DNA of 64,000 nt from Amycolatopsis sp. 195334CR (GTDB lineage Bacteria > Actinomycetota > Actinomycetes > Mycobacteriales > Pseudonocardiaceae): assembly GCF_017309385.1 (NCBI RefSeq), contig NZ_JAFJMJ010000002.1:2170001-2234000 (forward strand), written 5' to 3'. The position numbers and the translations under genes are program-made. Positions 29,201-38,400 of this stretch are shown here, piece by piece. Every line of letters begins with the position of its first letter. Positions within the stretch are counted from its first letter, which is position 1. The notes under the pieces are model-generated. The model saw only the letters and a list, made by a program, of their open reading frames with translations. It did not search any database and was not told the origin of the DNA.

Positions 29201-32200
29201 ACGGACCTCTACGACCGGCGCACGATCGAACGCCTCACCGCACAGCTGACCGAAGTGCTCGCGGCGGTGGTCGAGGAACCGGACCGTCCCCTGTGGACGA
29301 TGCCGCTGACCACGGCGCCCCTCGCGAAGCCCGTGTTCGGGCTCTCGCTGCCGGCGACCCCGATCCTGTTCGCCGACCTCGCCCGCCGGTACCCCGACGA
29401 GGTCGCCGTGGTCGCCGGTGTGGTTGAACTGACCTACCGCGAACTGGCCGAACGGGCCGAGGCACTGGCCGATCGCCTCGCCGAAATCGGCGCCGGGCCG
29501 GAGGTCCCGGTGGCCGTCTGCCTGCGGCGCGGGATCGACCTGGTGGTGAGCGTGTTCGCGGTGTTCCAGGCCGGCGCGGTGCTGGTACCGGTCGACCCGG
29601 GGCACCCGCCCGACCGGATCGCCTTCGTACTGGCCGACTCCCACGCGCTGGTCGTGCTCACCGACGAGGCGGGCGCGGACCGGCTGCCCGGCGGCGCGCC
29701 GGTGCTGCGGGTCGACGGTGCCCAGCCGGTCGCGCCGAAGCGCCGTCAAGTCGTTCCCCAGCCGGACAACCTGGCCTACGTCGAGTACACCTCCGGCTCC
29801 ACCGGGGTGCCGAAGGCGGTGATGGTCGAACACCGGTCGCTGGTCAACAGCGCGGCGGACGCGCGTGTCCAGCTCGGCCTCGGGCCCGGCACGCGGATGC
29901 TGCTGCACTCACCGATCACCTTCGACTTCGGCCTCTGGCAGCTGCTGATGCCGCTGCTGTCCGGCGCGGCGGTCTGCCTGAGCGAGGCGGGGGAGCGGGA
30001 CGGCACATTGACCCTGGCCGAGCAGATTCGCCGCGACCGGATCACCGTGGCCTCGCTGACCCCGGCCCTGCTGTCCACAGTGGATCCCACCGCGGTGCCC
30101 GGGCTGGAACTGGTGACCGTCGGCGGCGAGCAGTGCCCGGCCGAACTGGCCAGGAAGTGGCTGGCGCACACCGCGTTCGGCAACTTCTACGGCCCGACCG
30201 AGGCCACCCTGGCCTCCACCGGCCTGATGCTGGCCAGGGGCGCCGATCCGGGCCCGGGTGCGGCGATGCCGATCGGCCCGCCCATCCAGGGCAACACCGG
30301 CTACGTGCTCGACCGGTACCTGCGCCCGGTGCCGCCGGGCGTCGACGGTGAGCTGTACATCGGCGGCATCGGGGTGAGCCGGGGTTACTTCGGCCGGCCC
30401 GGCCTGACCGCCGACCGCTTCCTGCCGGACCCGTTCGGCCCGCCCGGTTCGCGGGTGTACCGCACCGGTGATCTGGTCCGCCGCCTCGATGACGGCTCCC
30501 TGGAGTTCCGCGGCCGGATCGACCGGCAGGTCAAGGCCCGCGGGTTCAGGGTGGAGCCCGCCGAGATCGAGGCGATGCTGACCGGGCTGCCCGAGGTCAG
30601 CGAGGCGGCGGTGATCGCCGACGACGGTGGCCGCCTGCTCGCCTACGTGGTCGCGGAAACCCCGCTGGACGACGAACTGCTGCGGGCGGAAACCGCACGG
30701 GTGCTCCCGGCGTACATGGTCCCGGCCGCCTTCGTCACCCTCCCCGAACTTCCCCTGACGGTGAACGGAAAGCTCGACCGGGCGGCGCTCCCGGTGCCGG
30801 AGGCACGCTCCCGGTGCAGCTACCGCGCGCCCGGAACCGAAGCCGAGGCGCGTCTCGCGGAGATCTTCCGTGAGGTGCTCGACGTGGAACGCGTCGGCGT
30901 CGACGACAACTTCTTCGAACTCGGCGGCGACTCGATCCTGAGCATCCGGGTGGCCGCGGGCGCGAACCGCGCGGGTCTCCGGCTGACCTCGCGAGAGGTG
31001 TTCGAACGGCAGACTGTCGCCGAGTTGGCGGCCGGGCTGCCCGCCGAACCGAGCCCGGTGGTGCGCGACGACACGGCCGTGTCGGGTGCGGTGGAACTCA
31101 CCCCCATCCAGCGGTGGTTCCTCGATACCTTCACCGTCCACCCCGGACAGTTCACCATGTCCCGCTTCCTCGAACTCGCGCCGCGAGTCGACCGGGAGAC
31201 CGTGCGGACAGCCGTGCTCGCTCTCGTCGCCCACCACGACGCTCTGCGCCTCCGGTTCAGCCGGGAGCACGGGCAGTGGCTCCTCGCGACCGAACCCGGG
31301 GAGGTCTTCCGCGCCCATGATCTGTCCGAAGTGGATGACGCCGGTCAAGCGATGGACCGCCGGATGGCGGAGGCCCGCGCGGAACTCGACCTCGCCACCG
31401 GTCCGCCGTTCCTGGCCGATCACTTCGACCTGGGGGAGGGGCGGCCACCCCGGCTGCTCCTGACCGTGCACCACTTCGTCGTCGACGGGGTCTCCTGGCG
31501 CATCCTGCTGGAAGACCTCCGCACCGCGTGCGCGCGGCGGGACCTCGGCCCCAAGACGACCTCGTTCCAGCAGTGGTCGCGAATGCTCCGCGAGCAGGTG
31601 GAAGCGGGCGCGCTGGACGGCGAACTGCCCTACTGGACCCGGGTCCACGAGCGCACCGCACCGCCGCTCCCGCTGGACGGCCCCGGCGGGCAAGGGCGCA
31701 CCGAGACGATCACCGTCCGGCTGACCGCCGAGGAGACCGCGGCGCTGCTCCGCGAGGTGCCCGGCGTCTACCGCACGCAGGTCAACGACGTGCTGCTCAG
31801 CGCGCTGTCGGTGGCCGTGTCCGGCTGGACCGGCCACGATCGCGTGCTGCTGAACCTGGAGACCCACGGCCGGGAGCAACTGCCCGGCCAGGCCGATCCG
31901 TCCCGCACGGTCGGCTGGTTCACCAGCCAGTTCCCCCTGGTGCTCGACCTGCCGCGGGACCGGGACTGGCGCACCGTGCTGCGCTCGGTCAAGGAGCAGG
32001 TGCGCGAGGTCCCCGGCCGCGGGCAGAACTACGACGCGCTGCGGTACCTGTCCGGGGTGCTCGACGGCGGGCACCCCGCGGAGATCAACTTCAACTACCT
32101 CGGCCGGTTCGCCGACGCGGCCAACGAGCTGTACCTCCGCGAGTTGCCGGTCGTCGACGGCCCGCATCCCGAAGAAGCACGCCCGTTCCCGCTGGAAGTC

Positions 32201-35200
32201 ACCGGCGTCGTCGAGGCCGGGGAACTGGTGCTGCGCTGGGACCATTCACCCGCGACACTGGCCGGCGCGACCGTGCGTGGCCTGGCCGAACACACCACCG
32301 ACGCGCTGCGGGCGATCATCGCGCACTGCCGCGCCGACGGCGCCGGTGGTCGCACCCCGTCGGACTTCCCGCTGGCCGGGCTCGACCAGGCCGCGGTGGA
32401 CCGGCTGGCCGGTGACGGACGGTCGGTGGAGGACGTCTACCGGCTCACCCCGATGCAGGCCGGGATGCTGTTCCACACCCTGGCCGGCGGCGACGAGGTC
32501 TACACCTGCCGGACGAGCGTGACCTTCGACCGCGTGACCGATCCGGCCGCGTTCGCCGAAGCCTGGCAACTGGTGGCCGGTGCGGCCCCGGCGTTGCGCA
32601 GCACCGTGCACTGGGCCGGGCTGCCCGAACCCGTCCAGGTGGTGCACCGGCCCGCGCCACTGCCGGTGACCTGGCACGACTGGCGCGAACTCCCCGACGA
32701 GCGGGACCTCGTGCGACGCCTGCGTGAGGACGACCAAGCCGCCGGACTGGACCTCACCGGCGCACCGCCGACCCGGCTGGCGTTCGCCCGGCTGGCCGGC
32801 GACCGGGTGCACGTGCTGATGACCACGCACCACCTGTTCATCGACGGCTGGAGCCTGGCCAGGCTGCTCTCCGACGTGACCGCCGCGACGGAAGCGCTGA
32901 GCCGGGGAGAACAGCCGGACCTGCCACCGCAACGCCCGCTCCGGGACTACTGCGAATGGCTGGCGGCCCAGGACCACGATGCCGTCGCGGCCTACTGGGG
33001 CAAGGTGCTCGACGGTTTCCGCGAGCCGACCCCGTTGCCGTTCGACCGCCCGCCCGCGCCCGGACACCGCACCCGCCGGACCGGGACCAGGACGTTGCGG
33101 TGGAGCGAAGAGCGCACCACCGGACTCCACGACTTCGCCCGCCGCCACCGGCTCACCGCGCACACCGTGGTCCAGGCGGCGTGGGGCTTGCTGCTGTCCC
33201 GGCACGGTGGCACCGGCGAGGTGCTGTTCGGCACCACGGTCTCGGTGCGCCCGCCCGAACTCCCCGGCGCGGAGACGATCATCGGCCCGCTGATCAACAC
33301 GCTGCCGGTCCGCCTCACCGCGGATCCGGGGACGACCGTGCTGGACTGGCTCGCCGAGATCCAGGCCGGGCAGGCCGAGGCCCGTGAACACGCCTTCTAC
33401 CCGTTCTCCCGGCAGCAGGAGCTGACCGAGGTGCCGCCGGGCGTGAACCTGTTCGACAGCACCATCGCCTTCGAGAACCACGCGGAGAACCCGTTCGAGG
33501 TGGATTTCGACGGCGATGACGTGACCAACTTCGCGCTCGGGCTGGTCGTGTTGCCCGGTTCCTCGCTCCACTTCGAACTGTCCTACGACGAGGACCTGTT
33601 CGACGACGCCACCGCGGAACGGCTGGTCGCCCGCCTGGACACCGCACTGCGCTCGCTGACCAGCGCGCCGGAGCAGCCGCTGGCGGCCGTCCGGATCCTG
33701 CCCGACGCGGAACTGGACCTGCTCGGCCGCTGGGGCGCGCCACTGCCGCCCGCTCGGCAGCGAACCGCGGCCGAACTCTTCGCCAAGCAGGTGCGCCGCG
33801 ACCCGGACGCCGTGGCGGTTTCCGGCGGCACCGACCTCACCTACCGAGAGCTGGACGAGCGGGCGGGCAGGCTGGCGCACCGGCTCGGCGTGGGCCGCGA
33901 GTCCGTGGTCGGGGTTTGCCTCGACCGCGGTGCCGACGCGCTCACCGGCATGCTCGCGGTGGCCAAGGCCGGGGCCACCTGGCTGCCGATGGACCCGGCC
34001 CAGCCACCGGACCGGTTGCGGTGGCTGGCCGAGGACGCCGGTGCGGCCGTGGTGCTGACCGACCGGAATTCGGCGGGACGGTTCCCCCGCGAACTCCGGG
34101 TGGACGAGGTGCGGTGGGATCGCGGGCCGGTGCTAGACCGGCCGTCCCGGCTCGACGACGCCGCCTACGTCAGCTACACCTCGGGCACCACCGGGCGGCC
34201 GAAGGGCGTGGTGGTGCCGCACCGGGGACTGGCCGCACAGGTGTCGGCGCTGTCGAGATCTATCGGTACCGGGCCGGGAAGCCGGGTGCTGCAGTGGCTT
34301 TCCCCCGCCTTCGACGCGTCCATCCTCGAAGTGCTCGCCGCGTTGTTCACCGGCGCGACGCAGGTACCGGCGCCACCGGGCACCCCGGTGACCGGGCTCG
34401 CGGAGGTGGCGCGGGCGCACGGCGTGACCCACGCGATGATGCCGCCGTCGGTGCTGGCGGTGCTGCCGGAAACCGACTGGCCCGCCGAGGTCACCGTGCT
34501 GACCGGCGGCGAGGCGGTCCCGGCCGCGCTGGCCGCCCGGTGGTCGAAGGGGCGGCGGCTGGTCAATTCCTACGGCCCGACAGAGGTGACCATCAGCCCG
34601 ACGTTCGGCCGCCCACTGTCCGGAGTGGACGCCCCGCCGATCGGCCTGCCGATCGAGGGCGCCGTGGTCCACCTGCTGGACCCGGCCCTGCGCCCGGTCC
34701 CGGTGGGCGTGGTCGGCGAGATCTTCCTCGGTGGCGACGGCGTCGCCCGCGGGTACCACCGCGCGCCGGGCGCGACCGCGGCGAGCTTCGTGGCCGATCC
34801 GTTCGGTGAGCCGGGCGCCAGGATGTACCGCACCGGTGACCTGGCGCGGTGGTCCTCCGACGGCGAGCTGTACTTCGCCGGTCGCGTGGACGCGCAGGTG
34901 AAGGTGCGCGGGGCACGCGTCGAGCCGGGTGAGGTCGAAGCCGCGCTGCTGCGGCACCCCGAAGTGCGCGAGGCCGCGGTGACGGCGGCGGGCACCGGCG
35001 CCGAACGGCGGCTGGTGGCCTGGATCGTGCCGCGGCACCGGCCGGGGCCGACGGCGGGCGAACTCCGCGAGCACCTCGCGGCCATCCTGCCCGAGCAACT
35101 GCTGCCCGCCGAGTTCGGCGTGCTCGACCGGATGCCGCTGACCTCGCGAGGCAAGCTCGACCGGGCGAAGCTGGCCGGTACCGCGGTGGCACCCGGCGCT

Positions 35201-35461
35201 GACTACCTGGCGCCCCGCACGGACAGCGAACGGCTGGTGGCGCGGGCCTGGGCGACCGTGCTCGGCCGCGAGGAGATCGGCGTCCGGGAGAAGTTCTTCG
35301 AGGCGGGCGGGTCCTCGCTGACGCTGGTCCGGCTGGCCGGGGAGTTCGCCCGGCTTGGGCGCACCGAACTGCCGGTCGCGGTGCTGCTGGAGCACCCGAC
35401 CATCGAAGCCATGGCGAAGCGCGTCGGCCAGGCACGACCGGCCGCGGACCACGAACTGTGA
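26270..35461 (+). CDS. Non-ribosomal peptide synthetase, A-T-C-A-T-E-C-A-T
   Basis: A 3063-residue NRPS. Order: A1 (residues 1-500, YTSGSTGPPKG), T1 (GGDSIL near 530), C1 (about 587-1010; HHLLTDD near 712, the last Gly of HHxxxDG replaced by Asp), A2 (about 1035-1500; YTSGSTGVPKA), T2 (near 1549), E (about 1607-2045; HHFVVDGVSWR, LETHGRE, NFNYLGR), C2 (about 2057-2490; HHLFIDG), A3 (about 2499-2950; YTSGTTGRPKG) and T3 (GGSSL near 3012). It begins with A-T and no C, so it is an initiating protein or loads in trans. A1 lacks the usual pocket Asp235 (FATDLFF in place of FDxxxx), as in domains that activate acids without an alpha-amino group. My pocket readings are D-F-W-S-V-V-F-L-A for A2 and D-A-L-M-L-G-S-I-S for A3; I assign no substrates. 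E makes residue 2 D-configured. ATG 26270 has a GGGGGG-rich ribosome-binding site. There is no thioesterase. It heads the operon ending at 44888. Confidence 0.96.
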   Translation: MRSSAVLELFGSRVSRSPDAIAVRSGREAVSYGQLDLASARLAFRLAAGGAGPGKVVALHLDRGPELVIGLLAVLRTGAAFVPLDAAHPAGRLRWLLEDSGADQVVSNSPLPGGFGNCAVVPVVGPGTELLPERPIDPAAAAYLMYTSGSTGPPKGVVVEHRQLASVCAVWEELYRLRERPLEFVSVTGFATDLFFADFARSVLYGGTLILAPREAITDPARLLDLIEHTGGTALELLPSLAKALGQEAARRGGMPPLDLVSVGSEAWPSGDGRAFRALLSPETLLFNAYGTTETTVDSCVYRVASPDDWPGSVPIGRPVPGTTAYVLDEDLADAETGELYLGGEGVARGYHRRPGLTASRFLPDPFRPGKTMYRTGDLVRRQENGVLEHLGRVDDQLKIRGFRVEPGEIENVLVRHPAVDRAVVASPDEPGRRRLVAYFVPVEAEPPATAHLREFLAARLPEHLVPTAFVALERFPVLPGGKVDRRALPAPPRTVEGAEPRTESERVLAGIWREVLELDHVGIDDNFFDLGGDSILGIQVGALARARLGVVWPYRALFDRPTVAELAALPGEPATEVRVAEAGDRFPVSFAQRRLWFLHTHSPGAEYNLPKALRLRGELDVDALRSALTALVERHEILRTSFPVERDVPWQRIHPPAPADLELVDLDGEQGLDDLLHAEAEVVFDLAERPPVRLVLAKLGPRDHVLVLNLHHLLTDDWTSQILLAELAEHYRAAVTGEASRLPPLPARYADFARWQAEHLTPELADRQLSFWRTQLAGLRPFELPPDRPRPARRSAEGAAHRTELSPELTARLAEFARTRRVTLFTTLLAAVKLVFARLAGEPDVAVATVESGRERAEFADVAGFFVGTVVLRSTVDEEQSFDGLLARVRETVLAAMDNADVPFDRVVSALAPKRDLAALPLVRTAVVMQNAPVRHGVFPGLSADEVDLPMTAANIDLNTEFRLVGDRLHLVVSYRTDLYDRRTIERLTAQLTEVLAAVVEEPDRPLWTMPLTTAPLAKPVFGLSLPATPILFADLARRYPDEVAVVAGVVELTYRELAERAEALADRLAEIGAGPEVPVAVCLRRGIDLVVSVFAVFQAGAVLVPVDPGHPPDRIAFVLADSHALVVLTDEAGADRLPGGAPVLRVDGAQPVAPKRRQVVPQPDNLAYVEYTSGSTGVPKAVMVEHRSLVNSAADARVQLGLGPGTRMLLHSPITFDFGLWQLLMPLLSGAAVCLSEAGERDGTLTLAEQIRRDRITVASLTPALLSTVDPTAVPGLELVTVGGEQCPAELARKWLAHTAFGNFYGPTEATLASTGLMLARGADPGPGAAMPIGPPIQGNTGYVLDRYLRPVPPGVDGELYIGGIGVSRGYFGRPGLTADRFLPDPFGPPGSRVYRTGDLVRRLDDGSLEFRGRIDRQVKARGFRVEPAEIEAMLTGLPEVSEAAVIADDGGRLLAYVVAETPLDDELLRAETARVLPAYMVPAAFVTLPELPLTVNGKLDRAALPVPEARSRCSYRAPGTEAEARLAEIFREVLDVERVGVDDNFFELGGDSILSIRVAAGANRAGLRLTSREVFERQTVAELAAGLPAEPSPVVRDDTAVSGAVELTPIQRWFLDTFTVHPGQFTMSRFLELAPRVDRETVRTAVLALVAHHDALRLRFSREHGQWLLATEPGEVFRAHDLSEVDDAGQAMDRRMAEARAELDLATGPPFLADHFDLGEGRPPRLLLTVHHFVVDGVSWRILLEDLRTACARRDLGPKTTSFQQWSRMLREQVEAGALDGELPYWTRVHERTAPPLPLDGPGGQGRTETITVRLTAEETAALLREVPGVYRTQVNDVLLSALSVAVSGWTGHDRVLLNLETHGREQLPGQADPSRTVGWFTSQFPLVLDLPRDRDWRTVLRSVKEQVREVPGRGQNYDALRYLSGVLDGGHPAEINFNYLGRFADAANELYLRELPVVDGPHPEEARPFPLEVTGVVEAGELVLRWDHSPATLAGATVRGLAEHTTDALRAIIAHCRADGAGGRTPSDFPLAGLDQAAVDRLAGDGRSVEDVYRLTPMQAGMLFHTLAGGDEVYTCRTSVTFDRVTDPAAFAEAWQLVAGAAPALRSTVHWAGLPEPVQVVHRPAPLPVTWHDWRELPDERDLVRRLREDDQAAGLDLTGAPPTRLAFARLAGDRVHVLMTTHHLFIDGWSLARLLSDVTAATEALSRGEQPDLPPQRPLRDYCEWLAAQDHDAVAAYWGKVLDGFREPTPLPFDRPPAPGHRTRRTGTRTLRWSEERTTGLHDFARRHRLTAHTVVQAAWGLLLSRHGGTGEVLFGTTVSVRPPELPGAETIIGPLINTLPVRLTADPGTTVLDWLAEIQAGQAEAREHAFYPFSRQQELTEVPPGVNLFDSTIAFENHAENPFEVDFDGDDVTNFALGLVVLPGSSLHFELSYDEDLFDDATAERLVARLDTALRSLTSAPEQPLAAVRILPDAELDLLGRWGAPLPPARQRTAAELFAKQVRRDPDAVAVSGGTDLTYRELDERAGRLAHRLGVGRESVVGVCLDRGADALTGMLAVAKAGATWLPMDPAQPPDRLRWLAEDAGAAVVLTDRNSAGRFPRELRVDEVRWDRGPVLDRPSRLDDAAYVSYTSGTTGRPKGVVVPHRGLAAQVSALSRSIGTGPGSRVLQWLSPAFDASILEVLAALFTGATQVPAPPGTPVTGLAEVARAHGVTHAMMPPSVLAVLPETDWPAEVTVLTGGEAVPAALAARWSKGRRLVNSYGPTEVTISPTFGRPLSGVDAPPIGLPIEGAVVHLLDPALRPVPVGVVGEIFLGGDGVARGYHRAPGATAASFVADPFGEPGARMYRTGDLARWSSDGELYFAGRVDAQVKVRGARVEPGEVEAALLRHPEVREAAVTAAGTGAERRLVAWIVPRHRPGPTAGELREHLAAILPEQLLPAEFGVLDRMPLTSRGKLDRAKLAGTAVAPGADYLAPRTDSERLVARAWATVLGREEIGVREKFFEAGGSSLTLVRLAGEFARLGRTELPVAVLLEHPTIEAMAKRVGQARPAADHEL

Positions 35462-35469
35462 GGCAGGGG

Positions 35470-38400
35470 ATGAACGCGGAACCGATAGCGGTGATCGGCG
35501 CGGCCTTCGCGCTACCGGGTGGGCTGCGCACCTTCGACGCGTTGCACACCGCGCTGTCCGACGGCCTGGACGCGGTCCGCGCGCCGGGTGCCGACCGTGT
35601 GGTGCACGCCGGTGGCGAGTCCGATGTGGACTACCTGCGGCAGGGCTACCTGGACCGGGTGGACGTGTTCGACCACGGCTTCTTCGGCCTCTCCCTCGGC
35701 GAGAGCGAGCTGATGGACCCGCACCAGCGGCTGAGCCTGCAACTGGTGCACGAGGCGCTGGAGCACGCCGGGTACGCGCCGTCGGGACTGCGTGGTTCGG
35801 ACACCGCGGTGATCGTCAGCGCGCCCGACCCGGCCTACGCCCGGCTGTACCAGGGCGAGGACTCCCGGCAGGTGCTGGGCTCGCTCCCGGCGGCCGTCGC
35901 GGCCAGGATCGCCTACCTCCTCGACCTCACCGGACCGGCGCTGGTGGTGGACACCGCGTGCAGCGGCAGCCTGAACGCGGTCGCGCTGGCGGTGGCGCAC
36001 CTGCGGGCCGGCCGGACGGAACTGGCGGTCTGCGGTGGGCTCAGCGTCGATTCGGTACTCACCCCCGCACGTGGTCACGAGCCCTTGCCGGGTGTCGGGT
36101 CCGGCGCCGGGGTGTGCCGTCCGTTCGACGCGGGTGCCGACGGCACGGTCGGCGGCGAGGGCGGCGGTTTTGTCGTGCTGAAGCGGCTTTCCGCGGCACT
36201 GTCCGATCAGGACAACGTGCTCGCCGTGCTCCGCGGGGTGGCGGTCAACCACAACGGCGCCCGCGCGGTCGGCATGAGCGCGCCGAGCCCGTCCGCCCAG
36301 GCCGAGGTGATCCGCGCGGCACGGCACGAAGCGGGCATCGCCGCCGAGACGATCGGTTACGTCGAAGCCCACGGCTCGGCCACGCCGCTCGGTGACGTGA
36401 TCGAGGTGACCGGGCTGGCCGAGGCGTTTCCCGGCGGGTCGCCGCCGATCGGCTCGGTGAAGAGCAACTTCGGCCACCTCGACCACGCGGCGGGTATCGC
36501 CGGGCTGCTCAAGGTGATCTGCGCGCTGCGGTACGGGACGCGGTATCCGACCGTCCACTTCGAACGGTCGAACCCGGCGTTCCCGGCACCGATCGTGGTG
36601 GAGACCGAACCGGTGGCCTGGACGGAGGAGCCGAGGCGGGCGGGGCTCAGCTCGTTCGGCATCACCGGGACGAACGTGCACGTGGTGGTGGAGCAGGCTC
36701 CGACGGCCACGGCCGTGCCGGACGACGGTGAACCGCGGCTGGTGACCGTGTCGGCGAAAACCCCGGCAGCGCTGACCGAGTACCTGCGGTCGCTGGCGGA
36801 GTTCACCGAGAACACCTCGCACTCGCTGGCGCAGATCGCGTCGGTGCTGAACGCGGGCCGCGATGACCACCCGTACCGGCGGGCCTTCGTGGCGCGGGAC
36901 GTCGGCGAACTCGCCGGGGCACTGAGACAAGCTGTTCCGCCGGAGCGGCCGTCCGCCGAGGTGCCGGTGGTGCTGCTGTTCTCCGGTGACGGGGAGGACT
37001 GGGCGCGGCAGTTCGAGCTGTACCAGCTGGTGCGCTCGCTCGGCCTGGACGACACGAGAATGGTCGGCAGCGGCACCGGGAACCTGGCGGTCCGGCTGGC
37101 GCGGGGCCGCATCACCCCGGCCGAGGCCGAAGCGGCCGCCGCGGACCTGACCCCGGGCGTCGACCCCGACGGCCTGCGGCGAGCCGTGCGCGGGTTCGTC
37201 TCCGACGGCGCGGTGCTGCTGGAGATGGGGAAGGACGGGATCCTCGCCCGGGAGATCGCCGAACTGGAACCGGACCTGCCGATCGTCCGGCTGCTCGCCG
37301 ACGGCGGCCCGCTCGCGGCGCTGGCCGAACTGTACGAACTCGGGGTGGACCTCGCCTGGCCTGCCGGGGACCGGCCGCCACGGATCGAGGTGCCGACCTA
37401 CCCGTTCGAACCGGTGTCGTGCTGGGTTCCTCGGCCTCAACCCACCGTCCCCGCACCACCACCCGTCGCCGTGGTCCAGCCGCCGCCCGCCGACGACCTC
37501 GAGCAAGCCGTCGCGGCGGTGTGGGCGCGCGTGCTCAAGGCGGAGGGCATCGGCCCCGACTCGGACTACTTCGAACTCGGCGGCACCTCGATCGCCGGGA
37601 TCAGCCTGATCCGGGAGTTCGAGAACGAACTGCAGGCCCGGCTGAGCTTCACCGAGTTGTACGAGCACCGCACGGTTCGCGCCCTCGCCGCCCTCATCGC
37701 GCAGCGCCGGACGGACGGGCCGGTGGACTGGTCCATCCCGGTCCTGCCCCGCGGCGGCCCGCTGCCGATCTCCATCGGCCAGGCGCAGCTGTGGTACCTC
37801 GACGTCCTGGACCCGGGCACCCCGCTCTACAACATCCCGCTCGACCTCCGCTACCGCGGCCCGCTGGACCGGGAGGCGATGCGCGGTGCCTTCGCCGACC
37901 TGTCGGCCAGGCACGAGATCATGCGCACCCGGATCGTGGCCGACGAGAACGGCCGTCCCCACGCGCTGGCCGACCTCCCGGGCGTGGACCTCCGGATCGT
38001 CGAACTGCCCTCGGAGGCGGCGCTCGCCGAAGCAGCACACCGGGAAGGCGCCCGGCCGTTCGACCTGGCCGCCGGGCCGCTGGTGCGGGCCGTGCTCTTC
38101 GCCATCGGCGAGCACGACCACCAACTGCTGTGCACCTGGCACCACATCGCCTTCGACGGCTGGTCGCCCCGGATCTTCCTGCGCGACCTGAGCGAGTTCT
38201 ACACCGCGCGGGTGACCGGCGCCGAACCCGTGCTCCCCGAACTCCCCGTGCAGTACCCGGACTTCGCCGGCTGGCAGCGCACCTGGCTCGACGACGAACG
38301 CCGCGAGCGCGCGCTGGTGTTCTGGCGGCGGCAACTGGCGGACCTGCCCCGCACCGAACTGCCGCTCGACCACCCCCGGCCACCGGTCGAAACCCACGCG

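Noticed and set aside
28020..29330. First C domain of the 26270 NRPS as inactive because the motif reads HHLLTDD
   Set aside because: The second His and the structural Asp are kept; only the final Gly is changed.
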